Assembly (NCBI RefSeq): GCF_030698175.1
Contig: NZ_JAUYNT010000006.1
Location: 146,432-210,431 of the forward strand
DNA from: Pseudomonas sp.
GTDB lineage: Bacteria > Pseudomonadota > Gammaproteobacteria > Pseudomonadales > Pseudomonadaceae
Length of the DNA: 64,000 nucleotides
Direction of reading: 5' to 3'
Below the pieces are notes generated by a model that was given only the letters and a program-made list of their open reading frames with translations, did not search any database and was not told the origin of the DNA. Positions 44,820 through 55,585 of the stretch are shown here, piece after piece. A program made the position numbers and the translations under genes. The first letter of the stretch is position 1, and the number at the start of each line of letters is the position of its first letter.

Positions 44820-46295
44820 TTAATCGTCCAACTCATCGAGCAAGGCTTCGCCGCCGGCCCGCTCCAGCAGCTCGGCCGGTAGGCTCTTGCTGGCGCGGGC
44901 GCCCAGTTGTTTGAGGTTCTCCACCCGCACGACCAGATTGCCCCGGCCATCCACCAGCTTGTTGCGGGCGGCGGCGTAGGCTTTATCCAGCTGTTGCACG
45001 CGGGTGCCCAACTCATCTAAGTCGAGCACAAAGGCGACAAACTTGTCGTACAGGGCGCCGGCGCGCTCGGCGATTTCCCGCGCATTCAGGCTCTGCCGCT
45101 CTTGCCGCCACAGACTATCGATCACCCGTAGGGTGGCCAACAGCGTGGTTGGGCTGACGATGACGATGTGCTGGGCATAGGCCTCCTGGAACAAGCCCGG
45201 ATCGGCCTGCAGGGCGGCGGCAAAGGCCGCCTCAATCGGCACAAACAGCAGCACGAAATCCAGGCTGTGCAAGCCTTCCAGGCGCTGGTAATCCTTCAGC
45301 GACAGGCCCTTTAGGTGACTGCGCAGCGACAACACATGCTGCTTGAGGGCCAGGGCGCGACCGGCGTCGTCTTCGCTGACGATCATCGCCTGATAGGCGG
45401 TCAGGCTGACCTTGGCATCGATCACCACCTGCTTGTCGCCGGGCAACTGGATGATCACATCCGGCTGAAAGCGCATGCCATCGCTGCTGGTCAGGCTGAC
45501 CTGAGTCAGGTACTCGCGGCCCTTGGTTAATCCTGCGTGTTCGAGCACCTGTTCCAGCACCAACTCACCCCAGTTGCCCTGGATTTTCTGCCCTTTCAGG
45601 GCGCGGGTCAGGTTGGTGGCTTCATCGCCCAGGCGCTGGTTGAGTTGCTGCAGGCGCTGCAACTCTTTGCTCAGGGAGAAACGCTCGCGGGCCTCCAGTT
45701 GATAACTCTCCTCGACACGTTTTTCGAACGACTGAATGCGCTCTTTGAGCGGGTCGAGCAATTGCCCGAGGCGCTCCTGGCTACTTTGCGCAAAGCGCTG
45801 CTCGCGCTCGTCGAAGATCTTCCCGGCCAACTCGGCGAACTGCGCCCGCAGCTCATCGCGCGAGCCCTGCAAATCGGCCAGGCGTTGCTGGTGGCTGTCT
45901 TGTTGTTCGCGCAACTCGGCGGCCAGACCGGCCCGCTCGGCATCCAGGCGGCGCAGTTCGGCGTCTTTTTGCGCGCTGCTATGGGTGCATTGCTGGGCCG
46001 CGTCACGGGCGTTGCCGTTCTCCAGCAACAGCAACTCGCTTTCACGCCGGGCCACTGCCAGCTCGGCTTGCAACTGCGCCTGACTGCGGTGCAGTTGCAG
46101 GATCTCGGCACGACTGTCATCGAGTTGCGCACTCAAGCCATCTTGCGCCAACAGGGCGGTGCTCAAACGCTCATCCAACAGCAGGCGTTCTTGGCGCAGG
46201 AGTTGCCCACGCTGTTGCAACTGCCAGAGCAAAAATATCAGGGGCAGCGCGGCCAGCGCCAAACCAAGCAGCAGATTGGGTAAATCGATAGGCAT
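44820..46295 (-). CDS. rmuC: DNA recombination protein RmuC
   Basis: A 491-residue protein. An N-terminal membrane helix (MPIDLPNLLLGLALAALPLIF) is followed by a long coiled coil (residues ~30-200). The RmuC nuclease-like domain comes next (RFQPDVIIQLPGDKQVVIDAKVSLTAY, with HSLDFVLLFVPIEAAFAAAL). RmuC limits inversions between repeats and acts against foreign DNA in E. coli. The start at 46295 is preferred over a 37-residue Arg/Tyr-rich extension. The REPIN upstream of its stop sits in the convergent gap. Confidence 0.92.
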   Translation of the reverse strand: MPIDLPNLLLGLALAALPLIFLLWQLQQRGQLLRQERLLLDERLSTALLAQDGLSAQLDDSRAEILQLHRSQAQLQAELAVARRESELLLLENGNARDAAQQCTHSSAQKDAELRRLDAERAGLAAELREQQDSHQQRLADLQGSRDELRAQFAELAGKIFDEREQRFAQSSQERLGQLLDPLKERIQSFEKRVEESYQLEARERFSLSKELQRLQQLNQRLGDEATNLTRALKGQKIQGNWGELVLEQVLEHAGLTKGREYLTQVSLTSSDGMRFQPDVIIQLPGDKQVVIDAKVSLTAYQAMIVSEDDAGRALALKQHVLSLRSHLKGLSLKDYQRLEGLHSLDFVLLFVPIEAAFAAALQADPGLFQEAYAQHIVIVSPTTLLATLRVIDSLWRQERQSLNAREIAERAGALYDKFVAFVLDLDELGTRVQQLDKAYAAARNKLVDGRGNLVVRVENLKQLGARASKSLPAELLERAGGEALLDELDD

Positions 46296-46960
46296 GCGCC
46301 GACTCCAGTAAAAGCGGCGGTCAGTATACCCAGCCAGTCGGTAGCGCGAGTTGCTGTTAGGCCGCGCTTTTTGAGTGGAAAACGTGCTGAAAAAATACGC
46401 TTTCAACCGATAAAAAACCTTGCAAAAAATACCGAGGGCAACCTAGAGCGGGCGCTCAGGACAATCCACAGATTCTGTGGATAACTCAGTGGGTAAGTTC
46501 TGCAGAAGTTGCTAAAAAGCCGTGCTGGCGGGCCCTTGAGTCAATCTGATCGTTTTTTAACCATCAAAAAAAATCTATATAAATCAGCAACTTAAAAAGT
46601 CAATTAGAAAACCACCAGAGTTTCAGCGACTTTGTGTCACAGCCCAGCAGAACGCCTCGCAATTGTGCACAACTTTGCAACGTCAACCCCGCAAGTGCGT
46701 CTTTTCAGCGCTTTGGCGAAGTTTTTTCACTGCTAAAAGCCCGTGCAGGCCGGCCCAGACAGGGCGCCCGCAGGGATACCTAAAAGCCGCCGCTCAAGCA
46801 CGCTTTAACCAGCCATTTAGCCGTGCAGAGGCCGGCCAACCTGGGGTACACAACTGACTGATTCAGCCTGGCAAGTCACCCAACAGCGCACCAAGGCTGC
46901 GCGACTCCGCAGCCATGAAAGATGCGTTATCCTGCGCAACCGCCCTCGCCTGTCACCACC
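46296..46960. other. intergenic region with DnaA-box-like palindrome
   Basis: About 665 bp shows no convincing gene. 46464-46482 is a perfect 8-base inverted repeat (atccacag / ctgtggat) whose right arm continues to tgtggataa (46476-46484), a match to the DnaA box. AT-rich sequence (46550-46610) precedes the GreA/B-like gene and may hold its promoter. Confidence 0.45.
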
Positions 46961-47443
46961 ATGAATAAAGCCCTGCTTCAGCAACGCATTCTCGAACAGC
47001 TCGGCAGCGATTTGCAGATCGCCCAGCGCGCCGCACAAACGGCCTATGAGGCCGCCACCGACAAAGCCAACATTGCCGAGAACAAATACGACACCTTAGG
47101 GCTTGAGGCCTCCTACCTTGCCGCCGGACAGGCGCGACGGCTGGCGGAAATCCAGCAAGCGCTGCTGGCCTTGCAGCAGTTGCCGCTCAGCGACTTTGAC
47201 CCGCAACGCGGTATTCAGCTGGGTGCCTTGGTGCTGTTGGCCGACGCCGCCGACCAGCGGCGCTGGCTACTGCTGGCACCGGATGCCGCCGGGTTGAAAA
47301 TCATCGATGGCGAGCGGGAGATCATGCTGATTACCCCGCACTCACCCATGGGCCAGAGCCTGCTTGGGCAAGCGCCCGGCGCTGAGTTCGAGCTAAAGGT
47401 TGCCAACCAGGTGCAGCAGTTTGAGGTGTTGCAGGTGTTTTAA
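46961..47443 (+). CDS. GreA/GreB-like C-terminal domain protein
   Basis: A 160-residue protein. The N-terminal ~70 residues are helical (MNKALLQQRILEQLGSDLQIAQRAA) but too short and without the basic tip of a real GreA coiled coil. Residues ~80-160 (IQLGALVLLADAADQRRWLLLAPDAAGLKI...SPMGQSLLGQAPGAEFEL) resemble the GreA/GreB/Rnk FKBP-like domain that binds RNA polymerase. It may modulate transcription without cleaving stalled RNA, as Rnk or related factors do (inference). ATG 46961 follows a weak ribosome site. A strong bidirectional terminator closes the gene. Confidence 0.75.
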   Translation: MNKALLQQRILEQLGSDLQIAQRAAQTAYEAATDKANIAENKYDTLGLEASYLAAGQARRLAEIQQALLALQQLPLSDFDPQRGIQLGALVLLADAADQRRWLLLAPDAAGLKIIDGEREIMLITPHSPMGQSLLGQAPGAEFELKVANQVQQFEVLQVF

Positions 47444-47479
47444 GCGGCGGCGCCGCGCTAAACATAAATCCCACCCATA

Positions 47480-47505
47480 AAAAAACGCCCGAGAGGGCGT
47501 TTTTT
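47480..47505. terminator. bidirectional intrinsic terminator
   Basis: aaaaaacgccc and gggcgtttttt form a stem with a 4-base loop between two convergent genes, with A/T runs on both sides. It fits a terminator for both strands. Confidence 0.85.
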
Positions 47506-47519
47506 GTTTAGCTACTGAC

Positions 47520-48065
47520 TTACTGCGCCGACGCTTGGCCCAGAATCAGTTGGCCTTCTTTGTTGACGGGGATCTGCGCGCCCGGATCACGGTCCATGCG
47601 TACCTGATTCACCAAGCCGTTGAGCTGATATTTCACATCATAACCCACCACTTTCTCGCTGCTGTCGGTCACGTTGCTGCAACGGGTTTCGGTGGTGGTG
47701 TAGGTGTCGCCTTCCTGCATATTGCCCTGCACGGTATTACCGGCATAACCACCGGCAGCCGCACCGGCTACCGTGGCAATTTTTTTGCCGGTACCACCAC
47801 CGACCTGATTACCGAGCAAACCACCGGCGACTGCACCGAGCAAGGTGCCAGCAATTTTATGCTCGTCCTTGACCGGCTTACGCTTGGTCAGGGTGACTTC
47901 TTTGCAGACCTGCCGTGGCGTTTTAATGGTTTCAGTAACCGGTTGAACCGCCAACACTTGCGCATACTCAGGGCCACTGTTGAGCACGCTGTAAGTTGCC
48001 ACCGCACCGCCGGCAGTAACACCAACCGCACCCAGCACCGCACCAACCAGCATTGATTTGTTCAC
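47520..48065 (-). CDS. glycine-zipper 2TM protein
   Basis: A 181-residue protein starting at GTG 48065 (VNKSMLVGAVLGAVG), with AGGAG at a 6-base spacing; an ATG 32 codons upstream is unlikely. A hydrophobic signal-anchor or signal sequence (SMLVGAVLGAVGVTAGGAVATYSVLNS) leads into a charged region. A Gly-rich double hairpin follows (IAGTLLGAVAGGLLGNQVGGGTGKKIATVAGAAAGGYAGN), the glycine-zipper 2TM motif of SlyB/17-kDa antigen proteins. No lipobox Cys is visible near the N terminus. Envelope maintenance is likely. It lies after secF in the same order as in P. aeruginosa, but has its own ribosome site and probably its own promoter. Confidence 0.85.
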   Translation of the reverse strand: MNKSMLVGAVLGAVGVTAGGAVATYSVLNSGPEYAQVLAVQPVTETIKTPRQVCKEVTLTKRKPVKDEHKIAGTLLGAVAGGLLGNQVGGGTGKKIATVAGAAAGGYAGNTVQGNMQEGDTYTTTETRCSNVTDSSEKVVGYDVKYQLNGLVNQVRMDRDPGAQIPVNKEGQLILGQASAQ

Positions 48066-48193
48066 TTGAAACTCCTGCCGTTCACGTAAAGAGGCATCAA
48101 CGCCCCCACTTGTAGAATTGGACTGAGCCGCCGGCGCCGAGTTCAGCGCCGGCGGCCTCATTTAGTGCAATTCGCGAGCAGCATTACACTGGG

Positions 48194-49105
48194 TCAGGGA
48201 CGCTCGTCGGCGTCTTCAACCACCGCCGGCGGCATCAGGTCTTCGGAACTCAGGCTGAGCCAGATCAAGGTCACGTTGGCGATATAGATCGACGAGTAAG
48301 TACCGGCCATTACCCCAACAAACAAGGCGATGGAAAAACCATACAGGCTGTCGCCGCCGAACATCAGCAAGGCGAAGATTGCCAGCAGGGTCGATACCGA
48401 GGTCGCCACGGTACGCAGCAAGGTCTGGGTGGTCGAGATATTGATGTTCTCGATCAGACTCGCCTTGCGCAGTACCCGGAAGTTCTCCCGCACCCGGTCG
48501 AACACCACGATGGTGTCGTTCAGCGAGTAACCGATCATCGCCAGTATCGCCGCCAGCACCGTCAGGTCGAAGGTGATCTGAAACAGCGAGAGGAAACCCA
48601 TGGTCACTATAACGTCGTGCACCAGGGAGACGATGGCGCCGACGGCGAACTTCCACTGGAAGCGAAAGGCCAGATACAGCATGACGCCGCCCAAGGCCAG
48701 CAACATACCGATGCCGCCCTGATCGCGCAGCTCTTCACCGACTTGCGGGCCAACAAACTCGGCGCGCTTAACTTCGGCAGGGTTACTCGCATCGGCCAGC
48801 AGCAGCGCCGCGGCGATGTGATTACCCAGTTGTGGGTCATCGCCTGGCATGCGCACCAGCACATCGGTGCTGGCGCCGAAGCTCTGCACCACGGCATCTT
48901 CGTAGCCGGCTTTTTTGAGCTGGGTGCGAACCTGATTCAGATCGGCCGGTTTCTCGTAAGTCAGCTCAATCAGGGTACCGCCGGTGAAATCCAGCCCCCA
49001 GTTCAAGCCCTTGAAGTACCAGCTGCCCAGCGCCAACACGGTCAGCAACATGGTCATGGCGAACGCAAGATTGCGCACGCCCATAAAATTTATCGTACGT
49101 AACAT
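48194..49105 (-). CDS. secF: protein translocase subunit SecF
   Basis: A 303-residue inner-membrane protein with six transmembrane helices (for example FAMTMLLTVLALGSWYFKGL). The MMPL/SecF core has LNWGLDFTGGTLIELTY and MIGYSLNDTIVVFDRVREN, the SecF signature. SecDF uses the proton gradient to assist late stages of Sec export. It is transcribed with secD and yajC, 9 bp after secD. Confidence 0.97.
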   Translation of the reverse strand: MLRTINFMGVRNLAFAMTMLLTVLALGSWYFKGLNWGLDFTGGTLIELTYEKPADLNQVRTQLKKAGYEDAVVQSFGASTDVLVRMPGDDPQLGNHIAAALLLADASNPAEVKRAEFVGPQVGEELRDQGGIGMLLALGGVMLYLAFRFQWKFAVGAIVSLVHDVIVTMGFLSLFQITFDLTVLAAILAMIGYSLNDTIVVFDRVRENFRVLRKASLIENINISTTQTLLRTVATSVSTLLAIFALLMFGGDSLYGFSIALFVGVMAGTYSSIYIANVTLIWLSLSSEDLMPPAVVEDADERP

Positions 49106-49114
49106 GATTACCCC

Positions 49115-50983
49115 TTAAATCCACAATTTCTTGTAGTCACGGCCGCCGAAGATCAGATTGACCATGCCGCGGGTCACCACTATCGCGGTGAACATCGAGG
49201 TGAAGATACCCAGTGACATGGTCACCGCGAAGCCTTTCACCGGGCCAGTGCCCATGGCAAACAAGATGCCGCCGACCAGCAAGGTGGTCAGGTTGGAGTC
49301 GATGATGGCGGTAAAGGCCCGGTCGAAACCTTCATTGATGGCGCGCTGCACGCTCATGCCATTGGCCAGTTCTTCGCGGATGCGCGAGAAGATCAGCACG
49401 TTGGCGTCCACCGCCATACCCATGGTCAAGACGATACCGGCGATGCCTGGCAACGTCAGGGTCGCACCCAGCCACGACATCAGCGCCAACAGCATGACCA
49501 TGTTCAGGCTCAGCGCTACGGTGGCCAGTACGCCAAAGAAGCGGTAGATGGCGATGATGAAGATCGACACGAACAGCATGCCCCACAGCGAAGCATCGAT
49601 GCCCTTGACGATGTTATCGGCACCCAGGCTTGGGCCAACGGTGCGCTCTTCGGCAAAGTACATAGGGGCGGCCAAGCCACCGGCGCGCAGCAGCAACGCC
49701 AGCTCCGAGGACTCGCCCGCACCGTCTAGGCCGGTGATGCGAAATTGGCTGCCGAGCGGCGACTGAATAGTCGCCAGGCTGATGACCTTCTTCTCTTCTT
49801 TAAAAGTCTGTACCGGCACTTCTTTTTCGACGCCGCCGACCATTTGCTTAACGTACTTGGTCAGCGGTTTTTGCTCGATAAAGATCACCGCCATGCTGCG
49901 CCCGACGTTATTGCGGGTGGCGCGACTCATCAGATCACCACCGTGACCATCGAGGCGAATGTTCACCTGCTGGCGACCGTTCTCATCGAAGCTGGCCTGG
50001 GCATCGGTGACCTGATCGCCGGTGATGATCAAGCCGCGTTCCAATGGCACCGGACGCCGGCCCGCCTCGCGGAACTCAAAGGACTCAGTGGTGGCCTTGC
50101 CAGCATCGGCTTCGGCGGCCAGACGAAACTCCAGGTTGGCGGTCTTGCCGAGAATCCGCTTGGCTTCGGCGGTGTCCTGCACGCCTGGCAGCTCAACCAC
50201 AATGCGGTTAGCGCCTTGGCGCTGCACCAACGGTTCGGCCACACCCAATTCGTTGACGCGGTTACGCACCGTGGTCAAGTTTTGCTTGATCGAGTATTCG
50301 CGGATTTCGGTGATCTTGGCCGGCGTCAGCGCCAAGGCCAGCACCTGCAAGCCATTACGCTCGGTGGTGGTCAGGGCAAAATCGCTAAAGCTCTTTTGAA
50401 TCAGGCTGCGCGCTTTTTCCAGCTGCTCAGCATCGGTAAAGCCCAAGCTGATGCCGGCGGTCTGCGGTGGCAAGCTGCGATAACGCAGGTGCTCTTTACG
50501 CAGCATGCTCTTGATTTCGCCCTCGTAAACCTTAACGCGGGCGGAAATGGCTTTGTCCATGTCCACTTCCAGCAGGAAGTGCACACCACCGGACAGATCC
50601 AGGCCCAGCTTCATCGGGCTGGCGCCCACTGCGCGCAACCACTGCGGCGTGGTTGGGGCAAGGTTCAAGGCCACCACATAATCGTCACCAAGCGCTTTAC
50701 GCACGACGTCTTTGGCCGCCAGCTGATCGTCTTTCTTCAGCAGTCGGATCAGCCCCGCCTTACCCTCTTTCGCCAAGACCGCCGATTTGACACCGACTCC
50801 GGCAGCGCCCAAGGCCTTATTGATGCGCTCGAGATCAGCCTGACTGATCTGCAGCGTGGTGCTGGCACCGCTGACCTGAATGGCCGGATCATCTGGATAC
50901 AGATTTGGCGCGCTATAGATAAAGCCAATCGCCAACACGGCGAGGATCAGCAGGTATTTCCACAGAGGGTATTTATTGAGCAT
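49115..50983 (-). CDS. secD: protein translocase subunit SecD
   Basis: A 622-residue inner-membrane protein. One N-terminal helix (YLLILAVLAIGFIYSAP) precedes a large periplasmic P1 head (up to about 440) with LGLDLSGGVHFLLEVDMD. Five C-terminal helices follow, including TMGMAVDANVLIFSRIREELA, the conserved proton-relay block. Its start MLNKYPLWKYLLIL is well supported. It forms the operon with secF and yajC. Confidence 0.97.
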   Translation of the reverse strand: MLNKYPLWKYLLILAVLAIGFIYSAPNLYPDDPAIQVSGASTTLQISQADLERINKALGAAGVGVKSAVLAKEGKAGLIRLLKKDDQLAAKDVVRKALGDDYVVALNLAPTTPQWLRAVGASPMKLGLDLSGGVHFLLEVDMDKAISARVKVYEGEIKSMLRKEHLRYRSLPPQTAGISLGFTDAEQLEKARSLIQKSFSDFALTTTERNGLQVLALALTPAKITEIREYSIKQNLTTVRNRVNELGVAEPLVQRQGANRIVVELPGVQDTAEAKRILGKTANLEFRLAAEADAGKATTESFEFREAGRRPVPLERGLIITGDQVTDAQASFDENGRQQVNIRLDGHGGDLMSRATRNNVGRSMAVIFIEQKPLTKYVKQMVGGVEKEVPVQTFKEEKKVISLATIQSPLGSQFRITGLDGAGESSELALLLRAGGLAAPMYFAEERTVGPSLGADNIVKGIDASLWGMLFVSIFIIAIYRFFGVLATVALSLNMVMLLALMSWLGATLTLPGIAGIVLTMGMAVDANVLIFSRIREELANGMSVQRAINEGFDRAFTAIIDSNLTTLLVGGILFAMGTGPVKGFAVTMSLGIFTSMFTAIVVTRGMVNLIFGGRDYKKLWI

Positions 50984-51057
50984 GACGCCGCCCGCTTATG
51001 ACGCGGGGCGCCTTGCGCGCCCCGTCGATGTTTATAGTTATGTTGTACCGCTAGCAA

Positions 51058-51396
51058 TCAGATTGCTTTCAGCGTGCCCTTGAGCAGGGTCGCGGCAATG
51101 GCCGACTTCTGAACTTTCAGCTCAACGGTGTTGGACACCTCAAGCACCACGAACTCGTCGGAGACCTTGACGATCTTGCCGGCGATGCCGCCAGCGGTAA
51201 CCACTTCGTCGCCCTTTTGCAGGTTGCCCAGCAGGTTTTTCTGCTCTTTGGCGCGCTTGGCCTGTGGCCGCCAGATCATCAGATAAAAGATGACCACGAA
51301 ACCACCAAGGAACAGGAATTGGATGTATTCGCCACCTGGGGCAGCGGCAGCCGGGGCTGCGGCATCAGCAAAAGCTGAGGAAATCAAAAAGCTCAT
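51058..51396 (-). CDS. yajC: preprotein translocase subunit YajC
   Basis: A 112-residue single-span membrane protein. FLFLGGFVVIFYLMIWRPQ is the transmembrane helix and family signature, with QKNLLGNLQKGDEVVTAGGIAGKIVKVSDEFV in the cytoplasmic domain. It associates with SecDF. It lies between tgt and secD in the conserved tgt-yajC-secD-secF order. Confidence 0.97.
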   Translation of the reverse strand: MSFLISSAFADAAAPAAAAPGGEYIQFLFLGGFVVIFYLMIWRPQAKRAKEQKNLLGNLQKGDEVVTAGGIAGKIVKVSDEFVVLEVSNTVELKVQKSAIAATLLKGTLKAI

Positions 51397-51444
51397 GTTG
51401 CACTCCTATAAAGGCGATATTAGGGCGATAAATCTCGGATTAAC

Positions 51445-53624
<2,180 letters not shown>

Positions 53625-53692
53625 GTTAAAAAGGTCGTTTTATCGGGCGGCAAAGTCTAACGGAAATAGTGAAAATAGACCACGCGCACGCA

Positions 53693-53721
53693 TTGACAGA
53701 ATCCAGAACCGTCTCTAGAAT
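53693..53721 (+). promoter_or_regulatory. sigma-70 promoter of tRNA-Leu
   Basis: TTGACA (53693-53698) and TAGAAT (53716-53721) are separated by 17 bases and precede the tRNA gene by 13 bases, a near-consensus arrangement. Confidence 0.85.
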
Positions 53722-53734
53722 TCGCGCCCACTGA

Positions 53735-53818
53735 GCCCTGATGGCGGAATGGTAGACGCGGCGGATTCAAAATCCGTTTTCGAAAGGAGTGGGAGTTCGA
53801 GTCTCCCTCGGGGCACCA
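53735..53818 (+). tRNA. tRNA-Leu (anticodon CAA)
   Basis: An 84-nt class II tRNA with encoded CCA. The acceptor stem GCCCTGA / TCGGGGC pairs in seven positions with one G-U. The anticodon loop TTCAAAA gives CAA (leucine, reading UUG), and a long variable arm is present. The T loop is GTTCGAGTC. The 3' end is the integration target of the downstream element; a degenerate copy is found at 63789. Confidence 0.95.
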
Positions 53819-53846
53819 TATAGCTGTATTTGCAAGTCTCTACCAG
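53800..53846. repeat. left attachment site (attL) at tRNA-Leu 3' end
   Basis: Starting in the tRNA T arm, agtctccctcggggcacc and onward to ctctaccag is repeated at 63789-63833 with about five substitutions and a 2-base deletion. The integrase gene follows directly inside this repeat, so it is the likely attL. Confidence 0.8.
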
Positions 53847-53861
53847 TCTTGCAAACCCCTT

Positions 53862-53888
53862 AGAAAGCCCGCCCCGTGCGGGCTTTCT
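53862..53888 (+). terminator. strong hairpin after tRNA-Leu
   Basis: agaaagcccg and cgggctttct form 10-base arms with a 7-base loop ahead of a T-containing tail. It lies inside the element and would end the tRNA transcript, so the element supplies its own terminator. Confidence 0.75.
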
Positions 53889-53924
53889 TGTTTCTGGCTG
53901 TATCTCCTTGTCTATGCCTATACC

Positions 53925-53956
53925 TTGACACCGTGTATCCCCACCTGTATCCCTAG
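53925..53956 (+). promoter_or_regulatory. possible int promoter overlapping arm-type repeats
   Basis: TTGACA (53925-53930) with a weak -10-like tatccc 17 bases on overlaps the repeats gtgtatcccc and ctgtatccct (53933-53956). The same pair recurs at 63722-63744 near the other end. Paired copies near both ends look like integrase arm-binding sites, which would allow autoregulation of int. Confidence 0.45.
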
Positions 53957-53984
53957 CAAAAGCCCTAACTTTGGGATACATGGC

Positions 53985-55226
53985 ATGAACCGTTTAGAGA
54001 TAAAGCGCCGCCCGCTGGCAGATACCGTGCTAACCACCCTTGAGCCAGACGCCAAGGAGTACCGCGAGCTAGACGGCCAAGGTCTGTACTTCAGAGTTAA
54101 GGCCGATGGCGGCAAGTCTTGGCAGCTGCGCTACAAAAACAGCGCCGGCAACTGGGCATGGCTTGGCCTTGGTGGTTATCCCGAGGTGAGTGGCACGCTG
54201 GCCAGAAAGAAAGCTGCCGATCTGCGCAACACGATCAGCGACGGCATAGACCCACAGGAACAAAAGCGCACTATCAAGGCGGCTATTGATTCAGCCAGCA
54301 CCCGAACATTCCGAGCGGCGGCGGATGGCTGGCTTAAAGCCAAAGTAGACAAGGGGCTGGCTGACTCCACCCTCAACAAGATACGCACCTATCTGGACAA
54401 GGACATATTGCCCGCCCTCGGTGACAAGCAACTTGATGCAATCACCCGTACCGACTGCGCCGCCCTGCAAGCTTCGATTGAAGCGCGCAACGCCCACAAC
54501 GTAGCCGAGAAATGCCGCACCTGGATCAATCAGATATTTGGCCGGGCCATTGGCTTAGGGCTGACCGAGAATGACCCCGCCAGCCGGCTACGCGATATAG
54601 CCGCCCCGGCACCCAAGACCCAGCAGCACCCACACCTACTTGAACCCGAGTTACCGGGGTTTCTTCGGGCACTGAAGACCACCCCCAGTCGCCTGCCGGC
54701 CAAGACCGCTGCTTGGCTTTGCATCTGGACGGCATCCCGGCCCGGTATGGTGCGCCTGGCTGAGTGGTTAGAGATTGATCTTGATGCAGGCACCTGGACT
54801 ACCCCGGCCGCCAAGATGAAGATGGGCCGCGACCATGTGGCACCTCTGCCTAAGCAAGCAGTCATTGCCCTGCGTGAGCTGTACCGGGTGACGGGGCGTA
54901 GCCGCTGGCTGTTTCCGGGAGTCGGCAGCAAGAACCCGACTATCAGTGAAAACACCATTAACAAGGTATTTGCCACCATCGGCTATAAGGGTCGCTTGGT
55001 CGGGCATGGCACCCGCCATACCGCCAGCACCCTGCTACGCGAACATGGCTGGCCAAAAGAACATGTAGAGGCGCAGCTCGCCCACAAGGAAGAGGGCATA
55101 TCGGGTATCTACAACAAAGCCCAGTACCTAGAAAAGCGCGTAGTGATGATGCAGTGGTATGCCGACTACCTTGACGAATTAGCAAAAGGCAACGTGGTGC
55201 AAGGTCACTTTGGCAAGGCGGTTTAG
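53985..55226 (+). CDS. int: P4-type tyrosine integrase (DUF4102 N-terminal domain)
   Basis: A 413-residue site-specific recombinase. An N-terminal DUF4102-type arm-binding domain (PDAKEYRELDGQGLYFRVKADG) precedes a SAM-like core-binding domain and the catalytic domain with Arg252 (TASRPG), His341-x-x-Arg344 (HGTRHTAST) and Tyr376 (SGIYNKAQY). The order tRNA - integrase at the left end is typical of elements entering tRNA genes. ATG 53985 (MNRLEIKRRPLADT) is preferred; the 20-residue upstream extension covers the arm-type repeats. Confidence 0.93.
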   Translation: MNRLEIKRRPLADTVLTTLEPDAKEYRELDGQGLYFRVKADGGKSWQLRYKNSAGNWAWLGLGGYPEVSGTLARKKAADLRNTISDGIDPQEQKRTIKAAIDSASTRTFRAAADGWLKAKVDKGLADSTLNKIRTYLDKDILPALGDKQLDAITRTDCAALQASIEARNAHNVAEKCRTWINQIFGRAIGLGLTENDPASRLRDIAAPAPKTQQHPHLLEPELPGFLRALKTTPSRLPAKTAAWLCIWTASRPGMVRLAEWLEIDLDAGTWTTPAAKMKMGRDHVAPLPKQAVIALRELYRVTGRSRWLFPGVGSKNPTISENTINKVFATIGYKGRLVGHGTRHTASTLLREHGWPKEHVEAQLAHKEEGISGIYNKAQYLEKRVVMMQWYADYLDELAKGNVVQGHFGKAV

Positions 55227-55249
55227 GCATGCGTACCCGTACCCCTCTA

Positions 55250-55403
55250 AAAAACCGTGTTCTTGGTGTTCAACGTGTTCCGCACCCACCGCAAGCCAGC
55301 AACGGCGAGGCTTACAGCCGGAACACCAGCGGCAAAAAAACTGGAACACGTGGTGTTCAGCGCCGCCAAGGTGTTCCGCATTGATGACCCGCAAGCGGAA
55401 CAC
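55250..55403 (+). repeat. hexamer-rich repeat copy A
   Basis: The core 55250-55382 matches the inverted core at 62984-63117 at roughly 90% by hand alignment. It contains GTGTTC at 55257, 55266, 55275, 55353 and 55371 and GAACAC at 55321, 55344, 55398 (and 55443 outside). Distances between motifs are 9, 9, 46, 23, 9, 18 and 27 bases. It resembles an iteron array; see finding. Open reading frames through it (CS.CS-rich translations) are likely by-products of the repeat. Confidence 0.8.
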
Positions 55404-55585
55404 GCCCGACCTAATCGAGCGGCACCAGCAGCGTGCCGTAGCGAACACGACAAGCCGCCTGCTCTTGCCTGCTGGCCGCTCTTTGTCGGGCAAGCGCCAG
55501 CACACGGCAGCGCATTCGGGCGCGGATATGCCGAGCGTTGAACGGGGCGAGGGGATGGCTAAGATTGGGATAATTGGGCGCTAGG

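Noticed and set aside
49745..51001. 418-codon frame opposite secD
   Set aside because: Antisense shadow of a strongly conserved gene.
55210..55584. 124-codon CS-rich frame across repeat A
   Set aside because: Its Cys/Ser-rich translation arises from the GTGTTC repeats, and the same appears in the inverted copy. No ribosome site or family match.
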